In this document: positions 23,712 through 35,350 of the stretch, piece by piece | Layout: every line of letters starts with the position of its first letter | Position numbering within the stretch: position 1 is the first letter of the stretch | Assembly: GCA_963971305.1 (NCBI GenBank) | Contig: OZ020317.1 | Coordinates: forward strand, 10,620,001 to 10,684,000 | Length of the DNA: 64,000 nt | Origin: Arcuatula senhousia | Lineage: Eukaryota > Mollusca > Bivalvia > Mytilida > Mytilidae | Direction: 5' to 3' | Translations under genes and position numbers: made by a program | Notes under the pieces: model-generated | The model's input: the letters and a program-made list of their open reading frames with translations, nothing else | Databases searched by the model: none | What the model was told of the DNA's origin: nothing

Positions 23712-24690
23712 CTACCAAAAATATTGAAAATGCCAAACACTGTATAAATATGAAGAGCATAGAACAGTATCACCAAAAATACCAAACTGGGGAACCAAAT
23801 TATTACTAAGATAATCAACCTATGTCTGGGGTAGGAAGAACCTTAGGGTTTAGACAATTTTGAAATTTAGACGGATAATTTAAAGCTTTGATGTATTCTC
23901 CAACTCAAAAAGTGTTGGTGCCGGAGCGGGCTAACCTCGGGGAATTTACACTCCACCAGCAGTGCTAACCTTCACGTGTGTTCGAAATACAAATGACAAC
24001 AAAGTTCCAGACAATAAATTTTGCTACCTTTAACTCCCTCTGGTACATTTCAAGAAGCTAAACTTGATCTTTATCGAAAGGCTCTATTCAAAAGTAAGTC
24101 TGAATATGTTTCTCTCGGACCCAGTTTCAAGTCATCTTACATGTATTTGATCACAATCTATATGGTGCTGAAGTGTGGGGTTGTTATTTACCTCCCTCTT
24201 TTACACTTGAACATTTATTTGATTTGACTAAACAATCAAAATTCTCGCCTTCTAAAATGGATTTACAATTTATTAAATGCATTCTAGGAATTCACATAAA
24301 AAATTCAATGGAGAAGGGGCACTAAGGCCAATATTTATATCTATACAACATTAGCTGTCATATATTGAAAATAGAATTGGGTAGATACTGAGAAAATGAA
24401 AACATAGTTTAATTTTCTCAGGTAGATATAACAAACCCAAAACACCTATTGAAGAACGGATCTGTGATCACTGCAATAACTCTGAAGTTGAAGATGAATC
24501 TCATTTCTTTAATAACTGTACTAAATATTTAAATTCTAGAAAGACCTTGTTTGATATCATAAGAGAATCAAATAAGAATTTTTACCAATTATCTTCATCC
24601 CACAAATTACTTTGGACATTTGATTGTGAAAACATAACTGTTCTTAACTCCCTTTGTAAGTTCCTTCTGGAGTCTGAGATAACATAAAAT

Positions 24691-25497
24691 CTAAAATCAC
24701 AAATACTATTTGTCTTATTTGTACTCATATACTTGATATCATGATATATTTTTACTCTCAATTGTAATAATTTCTTTATTTATAATTGATACAATGTATA
24801 CGATTCTTCATCATTATTGCAAGTTGAATGTTTGTATTGTCTTTGCCTCTTGAGGGTCCAAAACTGTTCAATAAACTTGTATTCTTGGTGGTTTGTCTCA
24901 AAATTTAGAACTCGTACTAATTGAAATACAGTACAAAACCATGTTTACCTTAGAATTGCACATGTACTATTCAATTTGGAAATTATCAGCAACCTTCAAT
25001 CTGTATTTGTTCTTAAACGAATTGAAGCATCATTAATTTCAGAACTATAAAGTAGCAACAAAATGTCTAGAACCAAGTTAAGCCTCAATTGACTGACAGT
25101 AAATGGATACTCGCTAGGGGCTCGTTAAAATAAAGTGGTATTTGTAAACTTACAAGCACTCATAATAAAAGAAAATTGCGGTTTGGTTGTTATGTGTTTT
25201 TTTTTCGTGGTTTGTTTTGTTTAAGTCTACCGATTTTGTCTTTGTCTTTCCGGATTAACGATATTTGATTGTCCATCTGGTATACTTTAGCTTCATTTAT
25301 AATAATAAAATATTGATCATAATTAAAATAACGATTGCAACGCACAAAAAACGAACTTAAAATCAGAATTGAAATAGCCTTTACAAGTAGAAGTAAAAAT
25401 GTTTTATTGTGATTATGTTCAGTCCATGTACAATAACAATAAAATGTATTTTAGGTATCAATGATATTTAGCGTACAGATGTTAAATTATTATTTAT
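24691..25497. other. AT-rich intergenic stretch downstream of the GPCR
   Basis: No coding sequence seen. TTTTGTCTTTGTCTTTCCGG at about 25232 recurs in part at 41750 and inside the Penelope tail. Minus-strand AATAAA signals lie just past the GPCR stop (about 25490) and near 25400. Confidence 0.5.
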
Positions 25498-26457
25498 TCA
25501 AGTATTTTCTGAGGTTTGATTTGTTTTCGAGATATTTCCTTCTGGGTGAACAGCTGCTCCCCTTCTCCTTCTGCAACGCAAAATTTTCAAAACAATATTC
25601 TTCACACGTTTTGCCTCGTCGCTAAATGAGCTATAGAAGAATACATCGATAATACTATTGGCGAATGACATTAATAGAAACAATCTTAAGAAAAAAGATG
25701 CATCTTTCATTGTGTTTGAAAGAAGATACAATCTCAAGATATAAAGCGGCATGTTACAGACGACAAAAATGGCCACCATTCCAATCACGAGGCGAATAGA
25801 CCGTTTCCGCTTCCGGAGAATTACGTCAGAGGTTGATGTGGTCTTTTTTCCTAGTCTCACTGAAACAACAATATTTGTACAAAGCAATACTGCTGCTGGT
25901 ATCCCGAACATGATGACGAAATCAGCAAAGGCAAGAGCTCTGTGTCTTTCACGCATGTCCGGTAAAACGGTACAAATATGTCTGATAAACGTTGAATTTG
26001 TAACGTCAAGCGCTTCAACTTCGATTACGCCATAAATATATCCAGCTCTTACAGAATAGAGGAGTGCTGAAACCCAGATAAATATAACCATAGCAACTGA
26101 GACGAGTCCGGACGATTGCTTGAATTTGATTGGATAAATAATGGCGCGAAATCTGTCAATGGCTAAGCCTGCTAGGGAAAATCCGTTTGCTATAGTTGCA
26201 GTATACTCGGAATACAGACACATTTTACAGAAGAGAGAGTTCCATTCATATACTTTTGTCATGATCAAAATTAAATTTGGTATGACAAAAATCGCTATGC
26301 ACAAGTCAGCGATGCACAGTGATGCTACAAGTATGTTTTTGGTGGATCGCTTCGAGTTTTGATAACACATAAAACATAAAACGGTTGCATTGAGTAAGAT
26401 TATTACCACTATGCACACCGAATAGAGAATAACGAATATCAAACTTGCTACATCCAT
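25498..26457 (-). CDS. Class A (rhodopsin-like) G protein-coupled receptor, orphan
   Basis: A 319-residue seven-helix receptor encoded in one uninterrupted frame. Visible landmarks: Asn23 in TM1 (1.50), SLCIADL with Asp51 in TM2 (2.50), Cys77 before TM3 paired with Cys162 in loop 2, DRF (101-103) in place of DRY, Trp128 in TM4, Pro187 in TM5, FVVCNMP (231-237) in TM6 where CWxP is usual, and DVFFY (271-275) in place of NPxxY in TM7. A basic RCRRRR stretch follows the helix 8 region. An N-glycosylation sequon NST (154-156) sits in loop 2. Upstream on the minus strand is a good acceptor, TTTTCAG at about 26480-26474, so a 5' UTR intron is likely. The overall look is a neuropeptide-type receptor of the lophotrochozoan orphan sets; the ligand cannot be told from sequence. 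Confidence 0.88.
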   Translation of the reverse strand: MDVASLIFVILYSVCIVVIILLNATVLCFMCYQNSKRSTKNILVASLCIADLCIAIFVIPNLILIMTKVYEWNSLFCKMCLYSEYTATIANGFSLAGLAIDRFRAIIYPIKFKQSSGLVSVAMVIFIWVSALLYSVRAGYIYGVIEVEALDVTNSTFIRHICTVLPDMRERHRALAFADFVIMFGIPAAVLLCTNIVVSVRLGKKTTSTSDVILRKRKRSIRLVIGMVAIFVVCNMPLYILRLYLLSNTMKDASFFLRLFLLMSFANSIIDVFFYSSFSDEAKRVKNIVLKILRCRRRRGAAVHPEGNISKTNQTSENT

Positions 26458-26564
26458 TGCTTATTTAATTGCCCTGAAAATATAACACATGTCATTGAAT
26501 TTTCAATCTAACTATTGTATTATGAATATATGAAGGAGTGTATGGGTACAATATAACTAATCTT

Positions 26565-27085
26565 AAGGATGCTCGTTGGTTTGCTTTGAGATTTCTTTTC
26601 TGGTAATTTTTTACCTCATGTTCTTATCATCAAAACAGGGTTAAAATTTTTCATATAAAGAACCTATGTCACAAAGAAACGATTGAAGATTTTTTTTCAT
26701 ATTGTCAAGAGTTTTAACTGCAAAAAGAATGTTATGGGATTGACCATTTAACTTGAAAGGGGGCATGTTTTTTTCTTTTCTTAAAAAGATATTTTGAATT
26801 AGAATATGAATTTGGATGAAAGAAAATTTTGGCAGCAGAGGTTAAAAAAAATTATTCCGAAGGAGGATTTAGGACCAAAACAAAAAACCAAGGACCCCCT
26901 TAAAGTTATATGGTCGGTCCCAATTTATAAACCTATAAAAAGTCAGAGACAATTACGTTTTTCCCTCCAAAATGGGGTTACGGACCTATCATATTTGTTT
27001 GCTTATTTTATCTTTTCATTTAAGACGTCAGTTCCAAAATCTTGTTATTTTCAAAAATAGTAACGAATATCTAGCATATATTCAT
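26565..27085 (+). repeat. Dispersed repeat related to 3655-4000, carrying a nested MITE
   Basis: GATGCTCGTTGG opens it, AAAAAGTCAGAGACAA lies right of the MITE, and it closes near ATAGTAACGAATATC. The co-linear copy near ITFG2 lacks the MITE, and its sequence joins across the insertion point. Confidence 0.6.
26736..26921. mobile_element. MITE of the GGGACxGACC family, shorter copy
   Basis: The termini are GGGATTGACCATTTAACTTG and, inverted, GGGACCGACCATATAACTTT. It belongs to the same family as 9278-9555, with a different interior and no clear TAA flanks. The open frame 26806-27060 runs from the MITE into the host repeat and is not a gene. Confidence 0.7.
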
Positions 27086-28320
27086 GTAAAGTTTATAAGC
27101 TTAATGCAAAAAATAAGTCAAAATTTATATGTGTAAAAGCTTTTTACTTTTTAAAACCAAAATTTTACTTTAAATTCTTAAAGAACGTAGAAATTATGCT
27201 CAATGTCAACTAACATGTACTTACAATGAAATTGGCTAAATCACAAGTTTTCCTCAACTTGCAAACACCCAGACAGCTGTTGTCAGGGAAAAACCAAAGA
27301 TAGAGTAAACAACTTACAATTTCTCTTTATATATTTTGCAAAACTAAATTAAGTCATCATCATTAAACATCGGAACGTGATGAATAAATCAGCGAAGTCC
27401 GGCAACTCATGTCGGCATCACCAATAACCATTCCCACTTTCCGGTATAATTCTTAAAATTCTTCAGATAAAGGCGGGTTTGTTTTTTTATATACGATAAT
27501 TGCCAATATAGTATATGTTTCGAAGAGTATATAGAACTGTGTAGGTTTATCTGTCTGGTGTTTATTGATTAATCTGTAAGTCTTTGAGTATATAAGCATA
27601 ATTCATTTTTTTCGGCCACGACAATTCCTACCTAATAATGGAATAGTTCATCTTGTCCTTTATCAAAAGTACACGTGTTTTTTCCTTCAAAATCGCACTC
27701 GCACATGCATGAAATGTTTATTTTTATTAAGACTTGCCCTTAACAAATGTACACACGTATGTCTTATCCCTCAAAATGACATTCACCCGTGGTATGTTTT
27801 TTTTCTTCAAATTTATCCTGAATAAAAGTACATTCGACTTATCCTATGAGAATTGCACCCATACGTGGTAAGCTTTTCAGCCTTGTCCTTAATCTAAAAA
27901 TGTTTTATCCTTTAAAAGGTTCGGCAACAGATGTAGCCATTTGTCTATCATTTCTTATATTCCGTTCGTAAGAGTGAATACCAGCATGCCATGACATTGT
28001 CGAAGTTTTCCTCAAATTGCAAATTGTCTATCTGTAAGTAACAATTGAATGGCAAATTCCTAAATAACATTAAATAATACAAACTTAGAATTATTTGATA
28101 GCTTTAAGTACGATGAAAATTCTTTGTGGTGGCCAGTTACACAGATCAATTAACAGATTAACGCTCATTAAAATTCTATGGCAAATTAATAGGGAAGCGG
28201 AAAGTATCGCCATTCATTTCCTCTCATACTTAATTTGTCAACGTTGCTATACTCTAATAGTAGCAAAATCTATTGATCTCTTTAACTACTATTTGTCACT
28301 TTTATATATTGGTTCAATTG
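27086..28320. other. AT-rich intergenic sequence, no gene recognised
   Basis: Only loosely repeated phrases are seen (ATCCTTCAAAAT-type motifs with GTACA... at 27660-27900). No motif allows a gene call. Confidence 0.4.
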
Positions 28321-28464
28321 AGGAATGACTGTCATCTTTTTTTTTCATTGGGGTATGAAAAAAAATGCACATTGTATAATCCGCCCGACGCGGATTATAC
28401 TTAATGTGCAAATCTGTTTTTTCATATCCCCAAGGAAAAAAAAATATTACCGTGAGTCATTCCT
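28321..28464. mobile_element. Foldback MITE with AGGAATGACT ends
   Basis: An imperfect palindrome: AGGAATGACT at the left and AGTCATTCCT at the right, a T/A-rich arm with GGGGTATGAAAAA, and a central GTATAATCCG/CGGATTATAC. The termini match those of the 68-bp palindrome at 53717-53784, so both may belong to one foldback family. Confidence 0.7.
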
Positions 28465-29799
28465 TATAAATAAATTTTCAAAACAACTAAAAAAAAACAT
28501 GAAAATCCTACTCATAAAAAGAACTAAAATGGTGGCACTTCCTGTAAAAAGTGGGCGTTTCCCCATGATTTTTTTCATTGAAATATGAAAAAAAAATTCG
28601 TCCGATCAAATTGCAGTATTTAAATCAAATTTATTTATTAGGTTAATAAATAATGGGAAGACAAAGAAATAAGCGAGGACAAAACAAGATGATACTGGAA
28701 ACTTCGCAAAACACAACGAATTAAACTGATATTCGCAAAATTACCTCCCACATTGCTGAACAATGTAAATAGTTATGAATAATTTTTTACATTTTAAGAT
28801 ATCCGTTAATAAAATTATTGACCAAAAAATTTAGTGTGTTTTGATTTTTGCGTTTCTGTATTGGTCGCGAAATGAATATAGCGAAAAACCACTGGTATTT
28901 GTGAGAGCGCCAGAAGTTGACTAAGTAAGACCATGTTGTGGCTTATATGGAATTAAAACTGCATTTGCTGATTAATACCGTTTACAGCGGGTGTTTTTTG
29001 CGGAAGCGACTTTTCACGATATCTAGATCTTTAAGTGTGTAACATATTTCTGTGGGTTTCATTTTTTTCGGTTTGTAGGGTTCCCACTCTTCCTGGAATC
29101 CTGGAAAAATCATGGGATTAAAGCTTTTAAATTCAATGCCTTAAAGCTTTGAAAACATTATATGGACTCTTCTTCTAGTATATAATTCGTAAATGACTTT
29201 CGTATCGATGTGTTTACGCCGATTAATGTGAAATAAGTAGTGATATCCCCCTGGATATCAGACGGGGAGTGTTCTGTCTCACATTTGTGTTCCATTCGTC
29301 TTAAGTATTATTTTATAGATTATTTCTTTATCACTCGTGAAATCGTCAATGATCGACCAATTTCTTTTCCAATACCTGTTTGGATTTTTTGTCTATCCGA
29401 TAGCTGATCCATGTGGAAACCCGACTGATCTTTGTGATTAAGGAACGTTTCCCCTCCCCATTTTCAGTTTTCCCCCTCGCCATGCAAAAGGAAAGTTAGG
29501 TAAGACACTCTCTGGAAGCTCTGGCAATTCATGGTGAAAGTACTGCACAAATTCTTAAACAAATGCATATTAACTGAAAAGTCTTGCAATTAATAAATTC
29601 TAGCCAATGCCATAGAAAAGTCATGGAGTTTCTAACACAAGAATTTAAATTTATTCTAGATGTAACTTCAATATATTTCACCCTATTTCAAATGTTTGAA
29701 CCCGGATTTTAAAGAATACGGGCCCTCTATTTTTCGCAATATAAAAACGCCCAGTTAAATTCCATTTTTTTGTTAGTCAAATTGTCACTTTTTTGCAAG
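28465..29799. other. Non-coding stretch, no gene seen
   Basis: AT-rich, with no significant reading frame and no repeat recognised within this window. Confidence 0.4.
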
Positions 29800-30620
29800 T
29801 AAACTATTGGTCATCCTTAAAGTTGTATGTAGTCCGTTAACATTTTTTTAAAATCTTTCTACCTAACAGAAATTTGGTATGGTTGATCCTTAGGATATTC
29901 TGAACAAACTTTGTTTTCGCTATTACTGAAAATAGAACATATGAAAAATCACGAAAAAATGGCATATGACATGTATAATTCATAACCTATAAAAGAAAGG
30001 AAAAACTCGAAGGATCTGTAGCTCTTCATAATCAAAAGCTCTACAAAAGTCTTTATTGGGTCGAATTTGTCAGATAAACCGTTATAGGGGTTATACTCCT
30101 TTGAATAGAAAATGATGAGATTTATAATAAGTGCACGCGACACAGCTCACATTGCAAGCGGAAATTTAGAAATAAAAAAAAACACAATGGAAAACCGTCA
30201 GCAGCCCTCAACGAGACAAGCAGTAGGCGCTGCTCGCCGATCTGAAAATGACCCATGGTCTAAATAAATGCATATGATTTAAATCCAGTCCAGAAACCCT
30301 ATTTTTAATCAAGGAACAGAAAACATCAAAAAGATAAGGACAACCAAAAACTTAATAGTGGGTTTTTCTCATGTTTTTTTTGTCTAACTATAGAATGAGA
30401 ACGAATGCAGGTTAAAAAAAACTGTTACTTGCTTAAACCATAATTTCTTTGTATTAAGCTTAATAAAAGTCTCCATTGAGTCGAACTGATTTGTCAGATG
30501 ACACCTCGTAGTGGTTATGGCTCTTTTAAGGTTAAAAAATAATAGCAGTTTTAATTTACTGTTGCGCTTTAGAATGAAAAATATGGCATATATTTAAAAC
30601 CTGCATGTTGCTTTTTGAAA
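29800..30620 (+). repeat. Decayed copy of the hairpin-ended/155-bp family
   Basis: Recognisable but diverged core phrases: TTTGGTATGGTTGATCCTTAGG at about 29872 and CTCTACAAAAGTC followed by GGGTCGAATTTGTCAGATAA at about 30040. AGTCTCCATTGAGTCGAAC follows at about 30470. No intact terminal hairpins. Confidence 0.6.
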
Positions 30621-31350
30621 CCAGCTATACAGCTATACCAGCTGGCTGTTTTCCATTGTGGATATTTAAAATATACGTTTATAATGTAGGTTGTGTCGCG
30701 TACACTTATTCCACATCTCATTTTCTTCTATACATAAGTCTCCATTTTGTCATATGACACCCCCCCCCTTTTACAGAAGAGACCCTTATGGCCGAAGGAT
30801 ATGGTGGGCGTCTCAGACCGCCTTTTGTTTAAATGGACATTCTTTTGTACTTCGATTAATTTTGTATAAAGAATGGTAAATTCTTCCTTATACGTAAATG
30901 TTTATGTGCATGATCCTAAACCTAATTATATATTTCCAAGTGAAAATTTCAACAGTATATTTCCATTGTTTGGTGATATTTTTCCAAGCTTTGAAGAAGA
31001 AAAAATTAGATATCGCCGATCGCGACTTTGAAGACTGGGTTATCAGTTAAGTTTGACATTATCTTTGGAGTAATGACGTAACGACATCTACATGTAGTGA
31101 CATCCAGTGGGATTCGTCTGATAGTCTGAAATTTTATAAACAAAGGGATGCATTTCCTAAATTCTTTTATGGTAAGCAGCATACTTCTGCAGTTAAAGAC
31201 TTTACAGCTGTAGATAAAAACTGTAAATTAAATTATTGCAAGATATGCATCAATCTGATTTAAATACAGACATTCAATCTCGCTCCACCTTTTTTGCGAA
31301 AAACAAAAAAAGGGGTGTAGAGAAATTGAAGGGCTGAATTTTAATCAAAG
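30621..31350. other. Non-coding stretch, no gene seen
   Basis: The short open frame at 30691-30879 has no recognisable domain. Nothing else is supported. Confidence 0.4.
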
Positions 31351-31885
31351 ACGCAGAGGTACCAATGGGGTATCCGAATGTCAAAAGTACGAAAGGGCAG
31401 AGACAAACCCAGTAAACACCAACAAGAACGGGACAAAAACAGACAACATGTTAAACGTGGACACACAAAAACTACTGAATAATATCAATCAACAATGCAA
31501 ACTCCAGTCAAAACGAGAGTGAACTCAGGTGCTCCGGAAGAGTAACCTCGGAACGGTATTTGCGTATATTTAAAAGTAATCTTCAAGTAGCCTTTGAGTG
31601 TACACTATTGTTATTATAAACCAACAAGCTAGAAATTGATGAGCACCTCAAATCTATTTACCGTCAGAAAGGAAAAAAGCAGACTGAGATGTATCAATGA
31701 GATATTCGGAAGTCAAAAGTCCGAAAGGGCAAAGACAAATTAAAGCAGAAGTAAACACAAACGACAACAGCACTAAGAAACAGATAACAAAGATCACACA
31801 AAAACAAATGAATAGCTGTCAACAACGCGAAATCAAGTCATATTGAGAGTAATCTCAGGTGCTTCGGAAGAGTACAAGCAATTCC
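31351..31885. repeat. Two adjacent copies of a GTACCAATGGGGTATCCGAATG repeat
   Basis: Copies start at about 31354 and 31690 with the shared wording GTCAAAAGTCCGAAAGGGCA, AACAC, and GTGCT(C/T)CGGAAGAGTA. Further copies lie at 37706-37770 and 41245-41350. It is a dispersed family of unknown type. Confidence 0.6.
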
Positions 31886-32320
31886 AGCTTGTTGCAACAA
31901 ATCTGTCGCGTCGCTAACGGTTAATTTAGCGTTTGGAGAGGAGCAATTGGAGAGGGATTTATAGAAGCATTTAGCTTGTTTCCCAATCCAGTATAAATAA
32001 ATATGTTTAAACTTATTCAGCGTGAGGACACAAATCCATTTCAAACTAACATCCATACTTATCTGAGAGATAGTCTGTACTTATAGAAATCCGATTTTTT
32101 CGATAATGTTGTCTTCCATACGGTCTAGCTAGTGATTTCTGTTCGGAAACCAGTGATCCTAATGTCTTATTTACTTAGATATCAAACACATCAACTTCAA
32201 CTTTCAAAAACCACGAAATTATAAAAGAGACACAAAAACATACATTTACTTTGTTCAAAATTACTGTCACTGTTTTATGGTCTTGTCTTCAAAAGGACGC
32301 TCTGATTTATACCTATTATA

Positions 32321-32472
32321 GGCGTGTCCGTGGGGGGGGGGGGTGGCGCCCCCTCTTTTGGAGGAAAAATTTGGTTGAGTATAAAGGAAATCATTGAAGC
32401 GTGACTAAAGCGCCCCCCCCCCTTTTTAGGCCGGTCAGTGGGTCCCCTCTTTTCAAACTTTCTGGATCCGCC
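32321..32472. mobile_element. GGCGGATCCAG-type MITE, reverse orientation
   Basis: The right end TCTGGATCCGCC is intact; the left end is degraded to GGCGTGTCCGTGG. Long opposing G and C homopolymers are present. Confidence 0.65.
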
Positions 32473-32966
32473 ACTGCCTATCATTTATCAAATATTATAC
32501 TTTTCTAGAAAACAACAATTTCTATTTTTTTCTGTCAAATATATTATTTAATTTGTATTGATTTACATGACCATAAATTATTATTATATATCTGCAGGGA
32601 CCATTTATTTCAGCCCTCATAATTTCAACATTACCCTTAAGTTCAAGAGGTAGCAATTACTTCAGAAGATTTTTGTTACAGAAAAGTAGTAAGTACACTT
32701 TTTACGTTTATATAACACCAGTTTATTTCCCGTGGAATAGAATGAAAAAGACTTGTCCGAAAATACTTATCTGAATCTGCAAGTTTAAATGATCATCGTG
32801 ATGAAACAAGAAACAAACTAACAAAATCAAACCTGCTGTGAATTCAAGTACTTCTACGCCTAATAAACTGCATGTTTTTGGTATTTTAATAAGACGTTCC
32901 GGATTCATGGATGTTTTTCGAAGCAACGTGAAACCATGATAGTAACTGTCTGTCTACTTGTTCGAT
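32473..32966. other. Non-coding stretch, no gene seen
   Basis: No motif, repeat or reading frame of note. Confidence 0.35.
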
Positions 32967-34275
32967 ATATACACATGGAAACAAGTTAAGCAACCCTAGA
33001 CTTTTTTTGCCATTCGATGATTTGAAATAATTTTCAGATTTCATGATTTTGGTCAGTTTTAATCTTCAATAGATGACTTATTTAAAAGGGTGTAAGCTTT
33101 CGGTTAAAGGCACCTTTTCGCCTTAAACGAGGGATTTTTATAACTCTTCAGGAAATTAGACACCAAAACGGCAGTTTGAAACAAAGGCTTCCAGTAGTCA
33201 TTAGTGCTTAAGGTGGACATACTCTAAATTGACTCTTTTTTTTTTTTTTGATATATACATTCTTTATTTACAACTCCCCTTTACGCCCATGATAGCAGTA
33301 AAGGGTTTCCCTGATTTTTACACCCCTCACGCACAGGGATAGCGTAAAGGTAAAAAGAAAAATAACTCCCTTAAACTTATCATAATAATATCATCAATCA
33401 ATTATCTATTCACAATAATAGCTACATGTATTTTGATATAGATATGTACCGTTTTCACTTTTCCGACTGCTATACGCATCATTGATTGATTAAGCTTGTG
33501 TAAATTTAAAATTGACTCTTTGACGATACAGTATCAATCTTTAGATTATGATTTTTAGGCAGAGCCTTATGGAGTCATAAAGCTATCGGATTTTCGCGTT
33601 TTTTCCCGTCTAGACTGGGTAAATCGGTCAATCAATATTGCTACCAGAGGATCTATTACAGAACATTAATCGTGTATTGTATTGTAAATGTTATTCGGAT
33701 TGTCTAAAATACATATTTATACCCCAACATAAATGCAATATAAATGTGCACTACATATCGTGTATCAATACTCGTTGACGTTTACTTAAGCATTGTTGAC
33801 CTTTGACCTTTGATCAAGTGGGCGGAGCTTAATTACAGATTTCTTAACAAATGTGTAAGTGTGCGGAGGAAACAAACAAATGGTTCAAGTTTATGAAACA
33901 CAGATCGTTCTTTATTTTTAGTGCTTAGATTTAGCTCTGCCTTTTAACGCTTTAGCGCTTTGATTATTTCCAAGTGCGATTTGACAATTTATTAAAGGTT
34001 TAGAGCTTCAGGCGACCATACTTTTCGAAGACCGTGTTTAAGTACAAAAGCCATTTTTTTTGCCTTGTCATGTTATGTAAATAAAAAAAATGCCTTTTTG
34101 TTTGTTACAAACATGTTAAATTGTGCTTAACAGTGCATATTTTAGTTGGCATTAAAAAAATTACAAAGACAATTAGTTAAATAATGGTTAAAAAGTGTTA
34201 TGAAAATGTATGATTTTTTAAAAGAAAATCATGGGGGTGCTTAACTCTTTTCCAGGTGTATAGTTTGATGCCTTT
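32967..34275. repeat. Direct segmental duplication, left copy (with nested retroposon)
   Basis: From TATATACACATGGAAA it matches 34786-35350, which lacks the retroposon at 33239-33508 and other insertions. Landmarks in both are AGCAACCCTAGAC, TTAGCTTTCGGTTAAA or its variant, and TTGTGCTTAACAGTGCATA. Copies are clearly diverged, so the duplication is older than the 6.8-kb one. Confidence 0.75.
33239..33508 (-). mobile_element. Retroposed RNA 3' fragment with poly(A) and 13-bp target duplication
   Basis: On the minus strand it ends in AATAAAG (33263-33268) and, about 20 bases later, a poly(A) run. AAATTGACTCTTT stands at both borders (33226-33238 and 33509-33521). The sister segment at about 35035 shows the uninterrupted target, AAATTCACTCTTTGGCGATAC. 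It is therefore an insertion by LINE-type retroposition of an RNA 3' end. The parent RNA is not identified. Confidence 0.8.
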
Positions 34276-34640
34276 ACTATGAGTCATTATCATTCATTTG
34301 CAAAGTGTTACTTTCACAAGACAACATTTTCTATTGGTCTTAAACAGCACATATTTATACCCCAAAAACATTGGAATCGCCTTGTCCGTCCGCCTGTCTG
34401 TCATGATATTACATAAGCGCAATTCCTCCTCAGTCACTTGATGGATTTTGATTACACTTTACATGAAATAAGTATATTATATTGAGATGTGTATGAAAAA
34501 AAATGTTGCTCTCGGATATTATTCAGGGGAGATAACTAAACTTCAGTTTTTTTGTCTCGTTTGGCGACGGCAACGGCGTCGTAAACTTTCTTGTGTTACT
34601 TTTGCAGAAAATGAATTACTTGAAAAGTATGATATCCAAA

Positions 34641-34780
34641 AGCGGATCTAGGACCGGTGTACCGGGTGCCTCTCCCCTTTTGACAGAAAAGTTTGGTCAG
34701 GAACTGTTTGTATCAAGAGTTCATGAAGTTTTTTTTTTTATAATTGAGCGCCCCCCTTTTGAAAATTTCTTGATCCGCCA
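34641..34780. mobile_element. GGCGGATCC-type MITE, degraded
   Basis: The left end reads AGCGGATCTAGGACCG, the right end TTGATCCGCCA. It lies just left of the right copy of the segmental duplication. Confidence 0.6.
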
Positions 34781-34785
34781 CAGAT

Positions 34786-35350
34786 AGCTATATATACACT
34801 TGGAAAATTAAGCAACCCTAGACTTTTTTTGCTTTTCGATGATGTGAAATAATTTTTAATTTTCATTTTGGTCAGTTTTAATTCTTCAATATGGGACTGA
34901 AAGGATGTTAGCTTTCGGTTAAAAGCACATTTTCGCCTTTAAAAGCGGGAGATAACTCTTCGGGAAATTAGACGCCAAACTGGTGGTAAAAAACAAGGAT
35001 TCCAGCAGTCATTCGTGCTAAAGGTCGACATACTCGAAATTCACTCTTTGGCGATACACTATCAATCTTTTGATTATGATTTACCTTTTCAAGTGCGATT
35101 TGACATTTGTTTTAAAGTTTCGAGCTTCAGGGTACAAAAGCCATCTTTTTTGCCATGTCGTGTTATGTACATATGAAATATCTTTTTGTTTGTTATAAAC
35201 ATGTTAAATTGTGCTTAACAGTGCATATTTTAGTTTGCAATAAAAAATTGCATCTTTCAGTTAAATAATGGTTAAAAAATGTTTTCAAAATGTAGGATTT
35301 TTAAAAATCAAGGGAGTGCTTAACTTTTTCAAGGTGTATATATTGATAGG
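34786..35350. repeat. Direct segmental duplication, right copy
   Basis: Co-linear with 32967-34275 without its insertions. It supplies the empty site for the retroposon. Confidence 0.75.

Larger units (their letters stand above)
23270..24027 (-). mobile_element. Retrozyme-like tandem: 359-bp unit, 2.1 copies, two hammerhead ribozymes
   Basis: The motif ACAAATGACA begins copies at 23271, 23630 and 23989, spacing 359 bp, and the copies are almost identical. Each complete unit carries one canonical hammerhead on the minus strand. The third copy stops a few bases before its hammerhead cleavage position. Small tandem units with type I hammerheads match the retrozymes described in plants and animals, non-coding retroelements that go through circular RNA. 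The unit has no open frame. The assignment by structure is strong; activity is unproven. Confidence 0.85.
22540..24690 (+). pseudogene. Decayed non-LTR (LINE) RT gene, interrupted by a hammerhead tandem
   Basis: Translation in shifting frames gives typical non-LTR RT blocks in order: NYKGISITGCLGKLFNSILN (about 22545), CFIDFKKAFDS (about 22755), a VGVRQGN-like box (about 22930), LYADDVV-like catalytic box (about 23045), LKAFCENWGIDKNLAKTKA (about 23120) and YKYLGI (about 23255). The text resumes at 24028 with TFNSLWYISRS and ends with a CDHCNNSEVEDESHFF zinc-ribbon-like tail (24460-24690). Stops and frameshifts are frequent, so it is inactive. The 359-bp tandem at about 23270-24027 splits it. 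Confidence 0.7.
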
